48,893 bases of DNA from contig JAFYZX010000090.1 in assembly GCA_017548505.1 (NCBI GenBank), positions 1 to 48,893 on the forward strand, in the 5' to 3' direction. Below the pieces are notes generated by a model, which made no database searches, was not told where the DNA came from, and saw only the letters and a list, made by a program, of their open reading frames with translations. Every line of letters begins with the position of its first letter. The first letter of the stretch is position 1. Both the position numbers and the translations under genes were made by a program. Shown here one piece after another: positions 7,485-17,483 of this stretch. The stretch is from Bacteroidales bacterium. Lineage in GTDB: Bacteria > Bacteroidota > Bacteroidia > Bacteroidales > UBA932.

Positions 7485-9187
7485 CGGGATGTAATGGTGT
7501 AGTCAGGATTGAATGACACCTGAGTAGCCGCCGTGTTGAACCATCCTCCTCCAGGATATTTCACGAACTTGAATTTCTGCTGCAGCATATTGTGTTGCAG
7601 CAGATTGTTTTCCATGTAGCCTGAAGCCGTAGCGTTGAAAGGATTCTCCGCATACTCTCTCATTCCGAGAACGGAATTGCGGCAGAACAGATAGACGATA
7701 TCGAATCCGCTGAAAGCGTTGGCGCTCGGTTCCCTGTTGTACAAAGAGCGGTAGCGGCGGATGAACTGCTTTACCTCTTCCCTGTCCAGATCTACGTTGT
7801 AAGGCATGCAGATTTGCATGTTGTACTTGAAGTACAGGTTCATGTCCAGAGTCTCGAAGTTCTTCCATCTGGAATTTGCAAAGAGAATTACCTTCTCCGG
7901 AGGAATCATCTTGATGTCCAGGTTTCTGAGAGCCTCTGCAGCGTATGACTCCGCTGTGGTAAGTATCACTACAATGTTTTCCCTGTCTCTTCTCATGTTG
8001 GCGAGGGCCCCGATACCGCCTGCATTGTCCACATAAATCCCTCTTTCTTCAAGGGCGCTCTTGAGCATATCTCCCTGGGCACCCATCGACGATTCGGAAT
8101 TGTAAACCAGAATGACATTAGGATTCTGGCAGGTGCGGTATTTCTCGGCGATCATCTCCGCCATTGCCTCCGCCTGCCTCTTCTTTGAGAGCGCAGCCTG
8201 GAAAAGATATGGACTCTCTTTCAGGAGCGAGTCTGCAGCGGCGTCAAGAGGGGAGATCAAAGGAATCCTGAGCCTGTTGGCAACTCCCACAAACTCCTTT
8301 AGGGCATCGTAGCGGATAGGGCCGATGAGCATATCTGCATCCTCTATCTTGTCCGACTCTGCGATGGAAGCCAAATCCGCTGAGGCATAGTCTATTACGT
8401 TAAGGTGAATATTTCCTCCGTCTCGCTTGATCTGCTCCAGGGCCATCAGCGCTCCGCTATAGAAATCCATATAGTTGCCGTTTGCCTTGCCCTCTGAATT
8501 GAGTGGAAGAAGCAGTGAAATGATTCTGGTTTTTGTCTTGTCCACCACCGGCATGGTGTAATTGCCGTATGTATATTCCGGAGTCGTGGTGGTATCCGTC
8601 TCTACAACTTCAGGATCTGTCTGAGGATTATCAGGATCAGTGGTGTTCTGGGACGGATCGGTTTCAATGGTGTATGGTTCTGTCTTCTGCTTGAGAGGAA
8701 TCTTGAGCTCCATTCCTGTCTTTACTTTCCTCTTCTTCTTTATGTTGTTGAAGGCAAGGATCTCTTCAGGGGAAATGCCGTATTTCTCGGCGATTTCGTC
8801 AAGGTCCTCATACCATTTTACCTTATGGGTGAGATAACCCTGAGGCTCCTGCTGCTGGTCTGGCTGGACTTCTTCCGGTTCCTCTGGCTTGGCTGACAGC
8901 AAATACTTTACCGGGATGTAGAGAAGCTGGCCTGCCTTGAGGCCGTCGCTGATGATCGGGTTCAGCCTCTGGAGCTCGTCCGCAGTGATGTTATATGCCT
9001 TGCAGATAGAGTAGATGGTCTCTCCCTTGTTTACGTTATGCACATACATCTTCTCTCCCTTGACACTCACTATCTGGTCTGATATGGTGATTTTCACCTG
9101 CGAAAGCGCAAGAGCCGGAGCTGCCGCCATCATCAGAACTATGGCGGAGCGCAGGGCTAACCGGTGAATTATACTTTTGGCCTTCAT
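7481..9187 (-). CDS. Two LysM domains fused to a type 1 periplasmic-binding-protein domain
   Basis: This 568-residue secreted protein begins with a signal peptide ending near ALALSQ (about residue 29). LysM repeat 1 spans about 48–92 and LysM repeat 2 about 119–164, both likely to bind peptidoglycan. A D/T/P-rich linker (170–218) leads to a type 1 periplasmic-binding fold (about 220–568) starting [10 protein letters not shown]. The fold resembles the C-terminal half of LpoA, an activator of penicillin-binding proteins, so a cell-wall regulatory role is an inference; ligand binding is also possible. The ATG overlaps the purC stop as ATGA, suggesting coupled translation. It is the last gene of the skp-lipoprotein operon. 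Confidence 0.82.
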   Translation of the reverse strand: MKAKSIIHRLALRSAIVLMMAAAPALALSQVKITISDQIVSVKGEKMYVHNVNKGETIYSICKAYNITADELQRLNPIISDGLKAGQLLYIPVKYLLSAKPEEPEEVQPDQQQEPQGYLTHKVKWYEDLDEIAEKYGISPEEILAFNNIKKKRKVKTGMELKIPLKQKTEPYTIETDPSQNTTDPDNPQTDPEVVETDTTTTPEYTYGNYTMPVVDKTKTRIISLLLPLNSEGKANGNYMDFYSGALMALEQIKRDGGNIHLNVIDYASADLASIAESDKIEDADMLIGPIRYDALKEFVGVANRLRIPLISPLDAAADSLLKESPYLFQAALSKKRQAEAMAEMIAEKYRTCQNPNVILVYNSESSMGAQGDMLKSALEERGIYVDNAGGIGALANMRRDRENIVVILTTAESYAAEALRNLDIKMIPPEKVILFANSRWKNFETLDMNLYFKYNMQICMPYNVDLDREEVKQFIRRYRSLYNREPSANAFSGFDIVYLFCRNSVLGMREYAENPFNATASGYMENNLLQHNMLQQKFKFVKYPGGGWFNTAATQVSFNPDYTITSR

Positions 9188-10134
9188 AGTCTTGCAAGCA
9201 TATTCTTAATGTTTTCTTCTATCCTTTCAAATACCTGGTTGTCGTATGGCTGCTTTACGAATTTCTCCGCGGTCACGGCCTCGTAGAGTTCTATGTAGCG
9301 GTCTGAAATGCCGGTTACTATAGCATCTGTCATTTCAGGAACCTTTTCTCCGGCCCTTCCCTGGAATCCGTTAGACATCAGCCACTCCCTTACGAACTCC
9401 TTGGAGAGCTGCTTCTGCGGCTCGCCCTTGTCGAATCTCTCCTGATAACCTTCCAGATAGAAATACCTTGAAGAGTCAGGGGTGTGGATTTCGTCCATAA
9501 GGCAAACCTCACCGTCCAGCAGGCCGAACTCGTATTTGGTATCTACAAGTATCAGGCCTCTCTGCGCGGCTATTTCCGTTCCCCTCTCAAAGAGTTTCAG
9601 GGCGGCTTCCTCGACCTTTGCGTAAATGTCTGCCGGAATCAGGCCCTTGGCAATGATTTCCTCCTTTGAGATATCCTGGTCGTGCCCGCCGATTTCCGCC
9701 TTGGTGGTAGGGGTTACTATCGGGTGGTCAAACTTCTGGTGCTCGCGCATTCCGTCCGGGATATCCACTCCGCAGATTTGCCTTGCACCGGCCTTGTAGC
9801 TTCTCCAGCTGCTGCCGGTAAGATAGCCTCTTACTATCATCTCTACAGGTAGCGGCTGGCACTTGTAGCCCACTGTAACCATAGGATCCGGGCAAGCTAT
9901 CTTCCAGTTGCGTACAATGTCCTGCGTAGAGTCCAGGAACTTTGCGGCTATCTGGTTGAGAACCTGTCCCTTATAAGGGATTCCGCGTGGCAGTACAACG
10001 TCAAAGGCGCTGATCCTGTCCGTTGCCACCATCACCATATACTTGTCTTTGATGAAGTACACGTCGCGGACCTTTCCTGTATATTTTCCGGTAAGGTCCT
10101 TGAAATCAAAATCGGTTCTTACAATGGAATCCAT
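9184..10134 (-). CDS. purC: SAICAR synthase (purine biosynthesis)
   Basis: PurC joins aspartate to carboxyaminoimidazole ribotide using ATP in purine biosynthesis. Seen motifs include GKVRDVY near the N-terminus, [43 protein letters not shown] and [11 protein letters not shown]. The start at 10134 ([11 protein letters not shown]) is preferred: an in-frame upstream ATG at 10185 would overlap the glycosyltransferase end and adds no conserved residues. Length from this start is 316 residues, normal for the Bacteroidetes form. The preceding gene ends two bases upstream and the next gene overlaps by four. Confidence 0.95.
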   Translation of the reverse strand: MDSIVRTDFDFKDLTGKYTGKVRDVYFIKDKYMVMVATDRISAFDVVLPRGIPYKGQVLNQIAAKFLDSTQDIVRNWKIACPDPMVTVGYKCQPLPVEMIVRGYLTGSSWRSYKAGARQICGVDIPDGMREHQKFDHPIVTPTTKAEIGGHDQDISKEEIIAKGLIPADIYAKVEEAALKLFERGTEIAAQRGLILVDTKYEFGLLDGEVCLMDEIHTPDSSRYFYLEGYQERFDKGEPQKQLSKEFVREWLMSNGFQGRAGEKVPEMTDAIVTGISDRYIELYEAVTAEKFVKQPYDNQVFERIEENIKNMLARL

Positions 10135-10136
10135 AG

Positions 10137-11315
10137 TTATAGGGTGTTTATGAAGTTTTCCAGTTTTGTTGCAAAGGCTTCCCATCCGAGTTCTTCCTTC
10201 AGACGGGATATGTTGCGAAGATACTCTTCTTTCCTGTTTTCTGCAAAGTATTTCTCGATGCTGCGGGCCACATCCTGGGGAGTGAGGCCGTCAGTGAGCA
10301 TTCCTGTTCCTGCTTTCCCCACGCTTTCCACCAGACCTCCTACCGGAGTGGTAATAAGCGGAACATCGAAATTCCAGGAAATTGAACTTATACCGCTCTG
10401 TGTTGCAGACCGGTATGGCAGCACGCTGAGGTCGGCGGCACTAAAGTAAACCTTTACGTCCCCGTCCGGGATGTATCTGTCGTGGAGAATGAGATTGTTC
10501 CTGACAGGCGCAAATCTTTCCGAATTTATGATCTGGCGGTATTTCTCAAAACTGCCGTAAGGCTCGCCCGCAATCACAAGCGTATATGAGCGGTCGAGCA
10601 GCGGCAAGGCTTCCAGAAGGATATCCAGTCCCTTGTAATCCCTTATCAGGCCGAAGAAAAGAAGGACTTTGCGTCCAAGAACTTCTTCGTCTGTTCCCTG
10701 CATTCCAAGCTGACGGCGGGCCTGAAGGATATCTATCCTTTCCCCGAAGTTGGAGTAGAGGGGATGAGGTATCGTGGTGCTTTTCACGCCGGGGCAGATT
10801 TCCTTCAGCTGCTGCTCCACGGCGTGGCTGAGTGTAACAATCCCGCTCTGCCGCTTGACAAAGTAGCGGGCGAGCGGGATGTCGAAGAAATGCTTCTCGT
10901 GAGGAATAATGTTGTCCGCGATGGCTACGGTGCGGAATTTTCCGCTTTCTCCATAACCTTGCCTGCGGAGAAATTTTGCCGTCTTCCCACAGACACCTCC
11001 CAGTGAAGGGGAGAAGTAACTCATCCAGTACCTCGTAATAAGGACATCCGGACGGAAGGCGGCGATAGCTTTGGCTGTACGCCTGTAGGTCAGAGGATTG
11101 GCACTGTCCAGCAGAGCCTCGCTCTCTACGGGGAGAGCCGTGTCGTCAGCTGCTACTTTCTGCGTTTTGCCGGGAAAGAGGATGCCGGGATACTGCCTTT
11201 TGAAGTTGAACGCCTTTACGGTGTGCCTTTTGGAAAGTTCCTTCAGCAAGTAGGTGTTGAACTGCGATATCCCTCCCCTGAACGGGTAAAAGCAAGAAAG
11301 TATTGCAATCCTCAT
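10137..11315 (-). CDS. Glycosyltransferase family 4 protein
   Basis: This 392-residue protein has the GT-B architecture. The N-terminal domain opens with [18 protein letters not shown], and the C-terminal nucleotide-sugar domain contains [19 protein letters not shown] and an ExxF-like donor region replaced by [21 protein letters not shown]. It would transfer a sugar from a nucleotide donor in the cytoplasm or at the inner membrane, perhaps to a surface polysaccharide or glycolipid; the acceptor is unknown. It lies between an envelope chaperone and purC in one apparent operon, with a six-base gap upstream and two-base gap downstream. There is no surrounding polysaccharide cluster. Confidence 0.88.
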   Translation of the reverse strand: MRIAILSCFYPFRGGISQFNTYLLKELSKRHTVKAFNFKRQYPGILFPGKTQKVAADDTALPVESEALLDSANPLTYRRTAKAIAAFRPDVLITRYWMSYFSPSLGGVCGKTAKFLRRQGYGESGKFRTVAIADNIIPHEKHFFDIPLARYFVKRQSGIVTLSHAVEQQLKEICPGVKSTTIPHPLYSNFGERIDILQARRQLGMQGTDEEVLGRKVLLFFGLIRDYKGLDILLEALPLLDRSYTLVIAGEPYGSFEKYRQIINSERFAPVRNNLILHDRYIPDGDVKVYFSAADLSVLPYRSATQSGISSISWNFDVPLITTPVGGLVESVGKAGTGMLTDGLTPQDVARSIEKYFAENRKEEYLRNISRLKEELGWEAFATKLENFINTL

Positions 11316-11321
11316 CGGCGG

Positions 11322-11945
11322 CTACTTTGCCTGTGTTTCCTCAGTCTTGGTTTCGGTTTCAGTCTCTGAAGAAACGGCCTTTTTCTTGTTCTTTACGTAT
11401 TCCTCGTTGAGGCCTTCGATAATGTCGTTGGTGATGTTCAGGTTAGGGTCTCCCTCGAATACTCCGGTTATGATCATGGAGTATTTCTTCTCTTCGTTGT
11501 ACTTCTTTACGAAGGTCTCGATGGCATCCATGACCTTATTCATCATAACAGCGTTTTCCTCCTGGATTTCAGCCTCTTTCTGAGCGCTGAGGTTCTGGAG
11601 GTCTGCCTGGCGGTTACCCAGTACGCGGTTTTTCTCCTCTGCCTCTGACTGAGTCATGAGTCCCTTCTGGATCTTGTTCTGGAAATCCTTTACGTCTCTT
11701 TCGAAGGCTCTTCCCTTTGACTGGAGTTCGTTCTGGATTTTCTGAACCTTTTCCTCAAGTTCGCTTTTCAGGTCGTTGAACATATCGTATTTGGCAACGA
11801 TGGAATCCAGCTGGATATAAACTATGCTTCCTGCCTGAGGGGCGGAACTCTGTCCCTCCGATACGGTATTGTTGTTTGTTTTCTGGTTGCAGGAAACTGC
11901 AAATGCAGCAGCGAGTGCAATGCAAAGAAGTGTCTTGATTTTCAT
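11322..11945 (-). CDS. OmpH/Skp family lipoprotein
   Basis: The protein is an OmpH/Skp-like periplasmic chaperone that is probably lipid-anchored. Residues 1–19 form a lipoprotein signal ending AFAVSC (C19), followed by an N/T/S/Q-rich linker. The region IVYIQLDSIVAKYDMF corresponds to the start of the Skp body domain, then a long coiled coil (about 60–150), then the return strand SMIITGVFEGDPNLN with NITNDIIEGLN. The C-terminus is K/E/T-rich. Two soluble paralogues are at 16922 and 17484. It is the first gene of the operon with a glycosyltransferase, purC and the LysM protein, and has a -7 element upstream. Confidence 0.87.
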   Translation of the reverse strand: MKIKTLLCIALAAAFAVSCNQKTNNNTVSEGQSSAPQAGSIVYIQLDSIVAKYDMFNDLKSELEEKVQKIQNELQSKGRAFERDVKDFQNKIQKGLMTQSEAEEKNRVLGNRQADLQNLSAQKEAEIQEENAVMMNKVMDAIETFVKKYNEEKKYSMIITGVFEGDPNLNITNDIIEGLNEEYVKNKKKAVSSETETETKTEETQAK

Positions 11946-11988
11946 ATTGATGTATGTTACGTTTTATTGATTTCTGTTAAGCAGGCTG

Positions 11989-11996
11989 CAAATTTA
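11989..11996 (-). promoter_or_regulatory. -7 promoter element for the skp-lipoprotein operon
   Basis: The minus strand reads TAAATTTG, ending 44 bases before the ATG at 11945. The -33 position falls in the end of pdxJ and shows no clear TTTG. Confidence 0.45.
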
Positions 11997-12003
11997 GTAA
12001 AAA

Positions 12004-12720
12004 TTACAGCAACTCCCTTCTGTAAGCCCGGATTGTGTTTTCAAGTCCAAGATAAAGAGCATCGCAGATCAGGGCGTGCCCTATGGAAACTTCCAGAAGA
12101 CCGGGTATGGTCTGGGCAAAGTATCTCAGGTTGTCAAGATTCAGGTCGTGCCCGGCGTTGAGTCCCAGTCCGCACTTCTGAGCCTGGACGGCAGCCATGT
12201 AATAAGGTTCAATTGCCTGCTCACGGTTTGCCTTGAAATCCCTTGCATAGGCTTCCGTGTAAAGTTCCACACGGTCGCATCCGCATTCGGCGGCTCCCTT
12301 GACCATATCCTCAACCGGATCCACGAAAATGGATACCCTGATGCCCGCATCCTTGAACATTTTACAGGTCTTTTTCAGGAATTCACGGTTGGCTATGGTG
12401 TCCCATCCGGCGTTGGATGTAATTGCGTTCTCCGCATCGGGGACAAGTGTCACCTGAGCTGGCAGTACGCTAAGAACCAGCTGATTGAAAGGATCCTTGG
12501 GGTTGCCTTCAATGTTGAATTCTGTTGTCAGGACTGGCTTGAGATCCAGCACGTCCTGCCTTCTGATGTGCCTTTCGTCCGGTCTTGGATGGACGGTTAT
12601 TCCCTGTGCCCCGAACCTCTCGCAGTCCAGTGCACACTGAAGGACATTCGGCATATTGCCTCCTCTGGCATTTCTGAGGGTGGCTATTTTGTTTATGTTT
12701 ACGCTAAGTCTTGTTTCCAT
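12004..12720 (-). CDS. pdxJ: Pyridoxine 5'-phosphate synthase
   Basis: PdxJ makes pyridoxine 5'-phosphate from 3-amino-1-hydroxyacetone phosphate and deoxyxylulose phosphate, the last step of the DXP-dependent vitamin B6 route. Its TIM-barrel landmarks are [29 protein letters not shown] with catalytic residues, VTLVPD and VELYTE, with [12 protein letters not shown] near the C-terminus. The ATG at 12720 (METRLSVN, 238 residues) is chosen; an in-frame TTG nine bases upstream lies inside the -7 element. The gene is divergent from nadK, with only 49 bases between their start codons. Confidence 0.96.
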   Translation of the reverse strand: METRLSVNINKIATLRNARGGNMPNVLQCALDCERFGAQGITVHPRPDERHIRRQDVLDLKPVLTTEFNIEGNPKDPFNQLVLSVLPAQVTLVPDAENAITSNAGWDTIANREFLKKTCKMFKDAGIRVSIFVDPVEDMVKGAAECGCDRVELYTEAYARDFKANREQAIEPYYMAAVQAQKCGLGLNAGHDLNLDNLRYFAQTIPGLLEVSIGHALICDALYLGLENTIRAYRRELL

Positions 12721-12721
12721 A

Positions 12722-12754
12722 TTTGACAAATTTATGAAATTATGCCTAACTTGC
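12722..12754 (+). promoter_or_regulatory. Promoter for nadK
   Basis: TTTG (12722–12725) is followed after 21 bases by TAACTTGC (12747–12754), a slightly degenerate TAnnTTTG. The nadK ATG is 16 bases further on. It overlaps the oppositely directed pdxJ element. Confidence 0.45.
12727..12734 (-). promoter_or_regulatory. -7 promoter element for pdxJ
   Basis: TAAATTTG on the minus strand ends only six bases before the pdxJ ATG, so a transcript from it would be leaderless or nearly so. Confidence 0.45.
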
Positions 12755-12769
12755 GAAAAATTGGTGCTT

Positions 12770-13642
12770 ATGAAAGTTGCAATTTTCGGAAGAACGGTTT
12801 ACAGGACATCCCTTCCCAAGCTTATGGAAGTGTTGAAGATTGTAGAGGAATCCTCTTCCAAGGTCTATTTCTACGAGCCTTTCTTCCGTCATATTTCCCA
12901 GATATGTCCGTCTTTCAGCTTTAGGGGAGCGGAACTTTTTTCATCTGCGGGAGAGCTTCCGGAGGATACCGGTCTGCTGCTGTCTCTGGGCGGAGACGGA
13001 ACCTTCCTTTCCAGCGTGCCATTGGTCGTAGGGAGGGAGATACCAGTTGCCGGAATTAATTTCGGAAGGCTGGGCTTCCTTACAACTTCCAAGGTTGAGG
13101 GCATCTCATCCCTTCTTCAGGGAAAGTTCAAGACGGAAAAGCGCACTCTCCTTAAGATGAACTGCAGCAGCATGCCGGAGGGCTTCTGCCCTTACGCCCT
13201 GAACGAGTTCACTCTCCAGAGGAAGGGCCCGGCAGTCCTGGAACTTGAAATTAAAGTTAACGGGGAGCCAATCCCGAGATATATGGCAGACGGAGTGCTG
13301 ATAGCCTCTGCCACAGGCTCTACGGCATATTCGATGAGTGCCGGAGGCCCAATCGTGATGCCTGGCTGCAAGGTGCTTATAATCGTGCCTATAGCTCCGC
13401 ACAACCTGAATATCCGCCCTCTGGTTGTCTCCGATTCGGCTACAATAGAAGTAGGTTTTTCCACCAGATACGAAGACGCTACGCTGAGTGCAGACAACCG
13501 TTCTTTCTCCATTCCTGACGGGGAGAAGGCTGTCTTCACGGCATCTTCCACAGACCTCGAAATCGTAAGCCCGGACAACAGTTTTATGGAGGCTCTCAGC
13601 AGCAAACTGTACTGGGGTGCAGACTGGCGCAATTCTTTATAG
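12770..13642 (+). CDS. nadK: NAD kinase
   Basis: NadK phosphorylates NAD to NADP in the cytoplasm. The 290-residue protein begins [10 protein letters not shown] at 12770; frames extending upstream to 12656 overlap pdxJ and are not conserved. The diagnostic GGDGT motif is at 74–78, followed by [12 protein letters not shown], the NE-type segment [10 protein letters not shown], and the second conserved region [21 protein letters not shown]. The C-terminal NLNIRPLVV is also typical. It is divergent from pdxJ and precedes uppS by 45 bases, an arrangement common in Bacteroidales. Confidence 0.96.
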   Translation: MKVAIFGRTVYRTSLPKLMEVLKIVEESSSKVYFYEPFFRHISQICPSFSFRGAELFSSAGELPEDTGLLLSLGGDGTFLSSVPLVVGREIPVAGINFGRLGFLTTSKVEGISSLLQGKFKTEKRTLLKMNCSSMPEGFCPYALNEFTLQRKGPAVLELEIKVNGEPIPRYMADGVLIASATGSTAYSMSAGGPIVMPGCKVLIIVPIAPHNLNIRPLVVSDSATIEVGFSTRYEDATLSADNRSFSIPDGEKAVFTASSTDLEIVSPDNSFMEALSSKLYWGADWRNSL

Positions 13643-13662
13643 AGGAGTTGGATTAAATTTCT

Positions 13663-13670
13663 TATATTTG
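13663..13670 (+). promoter_or_regulatory. -7 promoter element for the uppS–bamA operon
   Basis: TATATTTG is a perfect TAnnTTTG match, 17 bases before the uppS ATG. The upstream -33 element is weak. Confidence 0.5.
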
Positions 13671-13687
13671 CCATCTATACGCATTCT

Positions 13688-14398
13688 ATGGAAGAAATTT
13701 CAAAAATACCGCAGCACGTATCCATAATCATGGACGGCAACGGCCGGTGGGCAAAGGCCCGCGGCAAGGTGCGCCTTGAAGGCCATAAGGAGGGTGTGGA
13801 AAGCGTCCGTGCCTGCCTGGAATTTGCTGTGGAGATGAAAATCAAATACCTTAGCCTTTTTGCATTTTCCACAGAGAACTGGGGCCGCCCTTCAGACGAG
13901 GTTCAGGGGCTCTGGGCTCTTATGCTCAAGGCTATTGAAAGGGAGACCAAGTATCTGATAAAGAACAGGGTAAGGGTGCTTATGCTGGGCAATCTCCAGC
14001 AGCTGGACCCTGATCTCCGCCTGGCCATAGAGGGGCTGATGGAAGCTACTTCCGGCGGGCAGGGAACCACTCTGGTGGTTATGATTAACTACAGCGGCAA
14101 GTGGGACATAGTCCAGGCCGCCAACCGCTTCGCTGAGGAGAATCCGGGAAAGCAGATGCTTCCGGAAGATTTCGACAGATACCTGATAACAGCGGGAGTG
14201 CCTGACCCAGACCTTCTTATACGAACAAGCGGAGAAGAGAGGATCAGCAATTACATGCTTTGGCAAACCGCATACACGGAGTTTTACTTTACGGACACTC
14301 TTTGGCCTGATTTTCGCAAAAAAGAGTTCCGTCTTGCCCTTGAGGAGTACGCCGGGAGAGACCGCAGATTCGGCAAGGTTAAACAGAATAATGAGTAA
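13688..14398 (+). CDS. uppS: Undecaprenyl diphosphate synthase (isoprenyl transferase)
   Basis: UppS adds isopentenyl units in cis to farnesyl diphosphate, producing the C55 carrier for cell-wall and O-antigen synthesis. The 236 residues show IIMDGNGRWA with catalytic D16, SLFAFSTENWGRP, and the C-terminal block DLLIRTSGEERISNYMLWQ followed by EFYFTDTLWPDF. It acts at the cytoplasmic membrane. bamA begins three bases after its stop, so uppS, bamA and the two skp genes form one operon for envelope building. This order is widely conserved in Bacteroidetes. Confidence 0.97.
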   Translation: MEEISKIPQHVSIIMDGNGRWAKARGKVRLEGHKEGVESVRACLEFAVEMKIKYLSLFAFSTENWGRPSDEVQGLWALMLKAIERETKYLIKNRVRVLMLGNLQQLDPDLRLAIEGLMEATSGGQGTTLVVMINYSGKWDIVQAANRFAEENPGKQMLPEDFDRYLITAGVPDPDLLIRTSGEERISNYMLWQTAYTEFYFTDTLWPDFRKKEFRLALEEYAGRDRRFGKVKQNNE

Positions 14399-14401
14399 CA
14401 G

Positions 14402-16900
14402 ATGAAAATATTAAAGCTGACAATTGCTTGCGTTTTAATGATTCTGCCCCTGTCACTGTCCGCCCAGGACGTTGACTACACCAGTCCAAAGACCTATATA
14501 GTAGGTGGAATCAGAGTTTCCGGAATCAAATATCTTAGCGAGGAGCAGATTCTCTCCGTAACGGGAATCAACAAGGGAGACAAGATAACCATCCCGAGCA
14601 TAGAGCTTTCAGACATTCTCAAGAGAGTTTGGGCTCAGCGATATTTTTCCGATGCCGGATTCTACATCGACTCTCTTTCCGCCGCCAGGGATACCGTTTG
14701 GCTGGGGCTTCGCCTTTCAGAGCGTCCGAGAGTTTCCCGCTGGCTGTTCAGCGGCATCCGAAATGGCCAGAAGCAGGACCTGAACGAGAGGCTTAAGCTC
14801 AAGAGGGGATCCGAGCTCTCCGATTATATCATTGAATCTTCCACCAACATCATAAAGAAGTATTTCCACGAGAAGGGCTTCCTCAAATGCCAGGTAAAGG
14901 TTCTGCAGGAGGAAGATCCTGTAATCAAGAACGCTGTAAGGGTTACATTTGACATAGACCGCGGTCCGAGGGTGAAGATTGGAAGGATCACTTTTGCCGG
15001 AAATCAGAACCTGTCAGACTCTAAGCTGATGAAGTCCATGAAGCATACCAGGGACAAGAGGCTTATGAATTTCTTCAAGTCCAAGAAATTCAAAGAGAAG
15101 GAATATGCAGAGGATAAAGTAAATCTGATATCCGCCTTTAACGAGCAAGGTTATCGCGATGCAAGGATCCTGAAAGATACGATGTACTACATGACGGACG
15201 ACCGCCTTGCAATAGATTTCACCCTTGAGGAGGGAGACCGCTATTATTTCAGGGACATCTCCTGGACAGGAAACAGCATCTATTCCACAGACCAGCTGAA
15301 TTCCGTATTGAGAATCAAGAAGGGAGACATTTACGACCTCGTAACCATGGAAAAGCGTCTTAACGGAGACCCTAAACAGATGGAACCTGACGTAAAGAAA
15401 ATGTACACGGACAACGGCTATCTTTTCTTTAACGTGATGCCTGTGGAAAAGAGTATCCAGAACGACTCCGTGGATGTGGAAATGAGAATCTACGAGGGTA
15501 AGCCTGCAACTTTCAACAAGGTGATAATCAACGGAAACAATATCACCGCAGAGAAAATTGCCAGAAGGGCTGTTTTCACAAAGCCGGGTTATCTCTTCTC
15601 CCAGTCTGATTTCGAGAGGTCTGTCCGTGAACTTTCCTCAATAGGACATTTCAACCCTGAGGTATTCCAGACAGGAGCCGGCTACAGCGTTGTTCCTGAC
15701 GCAAACAAGAACACTGTTGATATTGCCTATAACCTGGAGGAAAAACCGGACAGCCACGTTGAGCTCTCCGGAGGATGGGGCGGCAACACCTTTGTGGGAA
15801 CCCTAGGACTAAGCTTCAACAACTTCGCCATCAAGAGAGTGTTCAAGAAGAAAGCCTGGAGGCCTGTTCCTCTTGGAGACGGACAGAATCTTTCCATCAG
15901 ATTCCAGACCAGCGGTACATACTACACTGCTTTGAGCGCCAGCTTCGCCGAGCCTTGGCTTTTGGGCAACAAGCCTGTAAGCCTGAGTGTTTCCACATAC
16001 TTTACCCGCCAGACCAACTCCACATATTTCTACCGTCATTCAGACCAGTATATGGAGGTTTACGGCGTGAGCGCAAGCCTGGGAAGCAGGCTCAACTGGC
16101 CGGATAACTACTTTGTGCTGTTCCACGCCCTTAGCTGGCAGACATACAAGCTGCAGAACTGGTATTACAACTTCCTGTTCGATACAGGAAAGAGCCACAA
16201 TTTCAGCTACACCATAGGTCTTGAGAGAAATTCCACAGACCAGCCGATTTTCCCGAGAGGCGGTTCTGACTTCTCCTTCACCCTTCAGGTGACTCCGCCT
16301 TACTCTCTGATGAGAGGACATCGCGACTACAAGCACATGGACGCAACTGAGAAGTACAAGTGGATTGAGTACCACAAGTGGCAGTTCAAGAGCGACGTCT
16401 ATCTGTCCCTTGTAAAGAACCTCGTGTTCAGGGCCGCAGCCAACTGGGGCTATCTGGGATATTACAAGAAAAGTCTGGGATATTCTCCGTTCGAGGGATT
16501 CGAGGTTGGTGGAGACGGTATGAGCGGCTACAACACATACGGATCTGACATTATATCACTTAGAGGTTATCCGAACTACTCTCTGACACCTCTGGAGAAC
16601 AACGCATACGTTGGTCACGTTTACGATAAATTCACCCTGGAGCTCAGATATCCTCTGATTCTTCAGCCGTCGAGCACGATATTTGCTCTTGCATTCCTCG
16701 AAGGCGGAAACTGCTGGAAGGAAATCGGCGGATTCAATCCGTTCGATATCAAGAGAAGTGCCGGAGTCGGCGTGAGGATTATGCTCCCGATGGTTGGTCT
16801 GATGGGTATTGACTGGGGCTATGGATTCGACTCTGTTCCTAACGAGGGCAAGAAGAAAGGAGGCAGCCAGTTCCACTTTGTAATAGGACAGCAGTTCTAA
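14402..16900 (+). CDS. bamA: Outer membrane protein assembly factor BamA
   Basis: BamA is the Omp85 barrel that inserts beta-barrel proteins into the outer membrane. A signal peptide ends at LSLSAQ (about residue 21). About residues 30–440 contain POTRA repeats, beginning with YIVGGIRVSGIKYLSEEQI and including RVKIGRITFAGNQNLSD and TFNKVIINGNNITAEK. The remaining half is a 16-stranded barrel; ERNSTDQPIFPRGGSDFSF is the barrel segment typical of the family and the chain ends with aromatic F, as expected for an outer membrane beta signal. Length 832 is slightly short for Bacteroidetes but complete. Partner BamD is encoded at 3593. Confidence 0.96.
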   Translation: MKILKLTIACVLMILPLSLSAQDVDYTSPKTYIVGGIRVSGIKYLSEEQILSVTGINKGDKITIPSIELSDILKRVWAQRYFSDAGFYIDSLSAARDTVWLGLRLSERPRVSRWLFSGIRNGQKQDLNERLKLKRGSELSDYIIESSTNIIKKYFHEKGFLKCQVKVLQEEDPVIKNAVRVTFDIDRGPRVKIGRITFAGNQNLSDSKLMKSMKHTRDKRLMNFFKSKKFKEKEYAEDKVNLISAFNEQGYRDARILKDTMYYMTDDRLAIDFTLEEGDRYYFRDISWTGNSIYSTDQLNSVLRIKKGDIYDLVTMEKRLNGDPKQMEPDVKKMYTDNGYLFFNVMPVEKSIQNDSVDVEMRIYEGKPATFNKVIINGNNITAEKIARRAVFTKPGYLFSQSDFERSVRELSSIGHFNPEVFQTGAGYSVVPDANKNTVDIAYNLEEKPDSHVELSGGWGGNTFVGTLGLSFNNFAIKRVFKKKAWRPVPLGDGQNLSIRFQTSGTYYTALSASFAEPWLLGNKPVSLSVSTYFTRQTNSTYFYRHSDQYMEVYGVSASLGSRLNWPDNYFVLFHALSWQTYKLQNWYYNFLFDTGKSHNFSYTIGLERNSTDQPIFPRGGSDFSFTLQVTPPYSLMRGHRDYKHMDATEKYKWIEYHKWQFKSDVYLSLVKNLVFRAAANWGYLGYYKKSLGYSPFEGFEVGGDGMSGYNTYGSDIISLRGYPNYSLTPLENNAYVGHVYDKFTLELRYPLILQPSSTIFALAFLEGGNCWKEIGGFNPFDIKRSAGVGVRIMLPMVGLMGIDWGYGFDSVPNEGKKKGGSQFHFVIGQQF

Positions 16901-16921
16901 AGGACAATCATTTAAAACTGA

Positions 16922-17452
16922 ATGGATATGAAAAAGTTATTGGTTCTTGCATTGGCATCGCTGGTCTGCCTGAGTGCAGCGGCGCAGAATGTTCCGCAGA
17001 AATGCGGTTATGTGAATACGGAAACCATACTTTCCGCAATCCCGGAGTATAAGGTAGCGGCAGACAAGCTTGAGGCTTTGAGCAAGCAATATCAGGAAGC
17101 GGTAAAGAAAGACTTTTCCGAGATAGAGACACTTTACAACAATTACCAGAAGCAGAAGGCTTCCCTGAGCGCTGCTCAGCGACAGGCAAAGGAAGAGCAG
17201 ATAATCGCAAAGGAGAAGGCTGCAAAGCAGAAGCAGCAGCAGTACTTCGGCCAGGACGGTCTGATGCAGAAGAAGAGCCAGGAGCTTCTGGATCCTATCA
17301 AAGAGAAGGTGCAGAAAGCGATTGACAAGGTAGCGGAAGACGGCGGCTACATGCTGATCATAGACATAGCCACAAACGAGGGCGTTGTTTATGCAGCCAG
17401 TGCCGCAGACCTTTCTTCAAAGGTTATAAGCGTTTATCCGACAATCAAATAG
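16922..17452 (+). CDS. ompH: OmpH/Skp family periplasmic chaperone (first copy)
   Basis: This is a soluble periplasmic chaperone of the OmpH/Skp family that holds unfolded outer membrane proteins on the way to BamA. The signal peptide ends at LSAAAQ. The mature protein starts with the Skp core strand CGYVNTETILSAIPEY, then a long alpha-helical arm rich in K, Q and A (about 55–125), then the return strand MLIIDIATNEGVVYAA. Total 176 residues. The likely start is the second ATG, 16928 (MKKLLVLAL), as the first adds only two residues. It lies 21 bases after bamA. Confidence 0.92.
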   Translation: MDMKKLLVLALASLVCLSAAAQNVPQKCGYVNTETILSAIPEYKVAADKLEALSKQYQEAVKKDFSEIETLYNNYQKQKASLSAAQRQAKEEQIIAKEKAAKQKQQQYFGQDGLMQKKSQELLDPIKEKVQKAIDKVAEDGGYMLIIDIATNEGVVYAASAADLSSKVISVYPTIK

Positions 17453-17483
17453 AATAACAAAACAAAAAGAATAAGATACAATT

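Noticed and set aside
12656..12769. N-terminal extension of NAD kinase upstream of 12770
   Set aside because: It would overlap pdxJ and its promoter and adds residues that do not resemble the family; [10 protein letters not shown] is the natural start.
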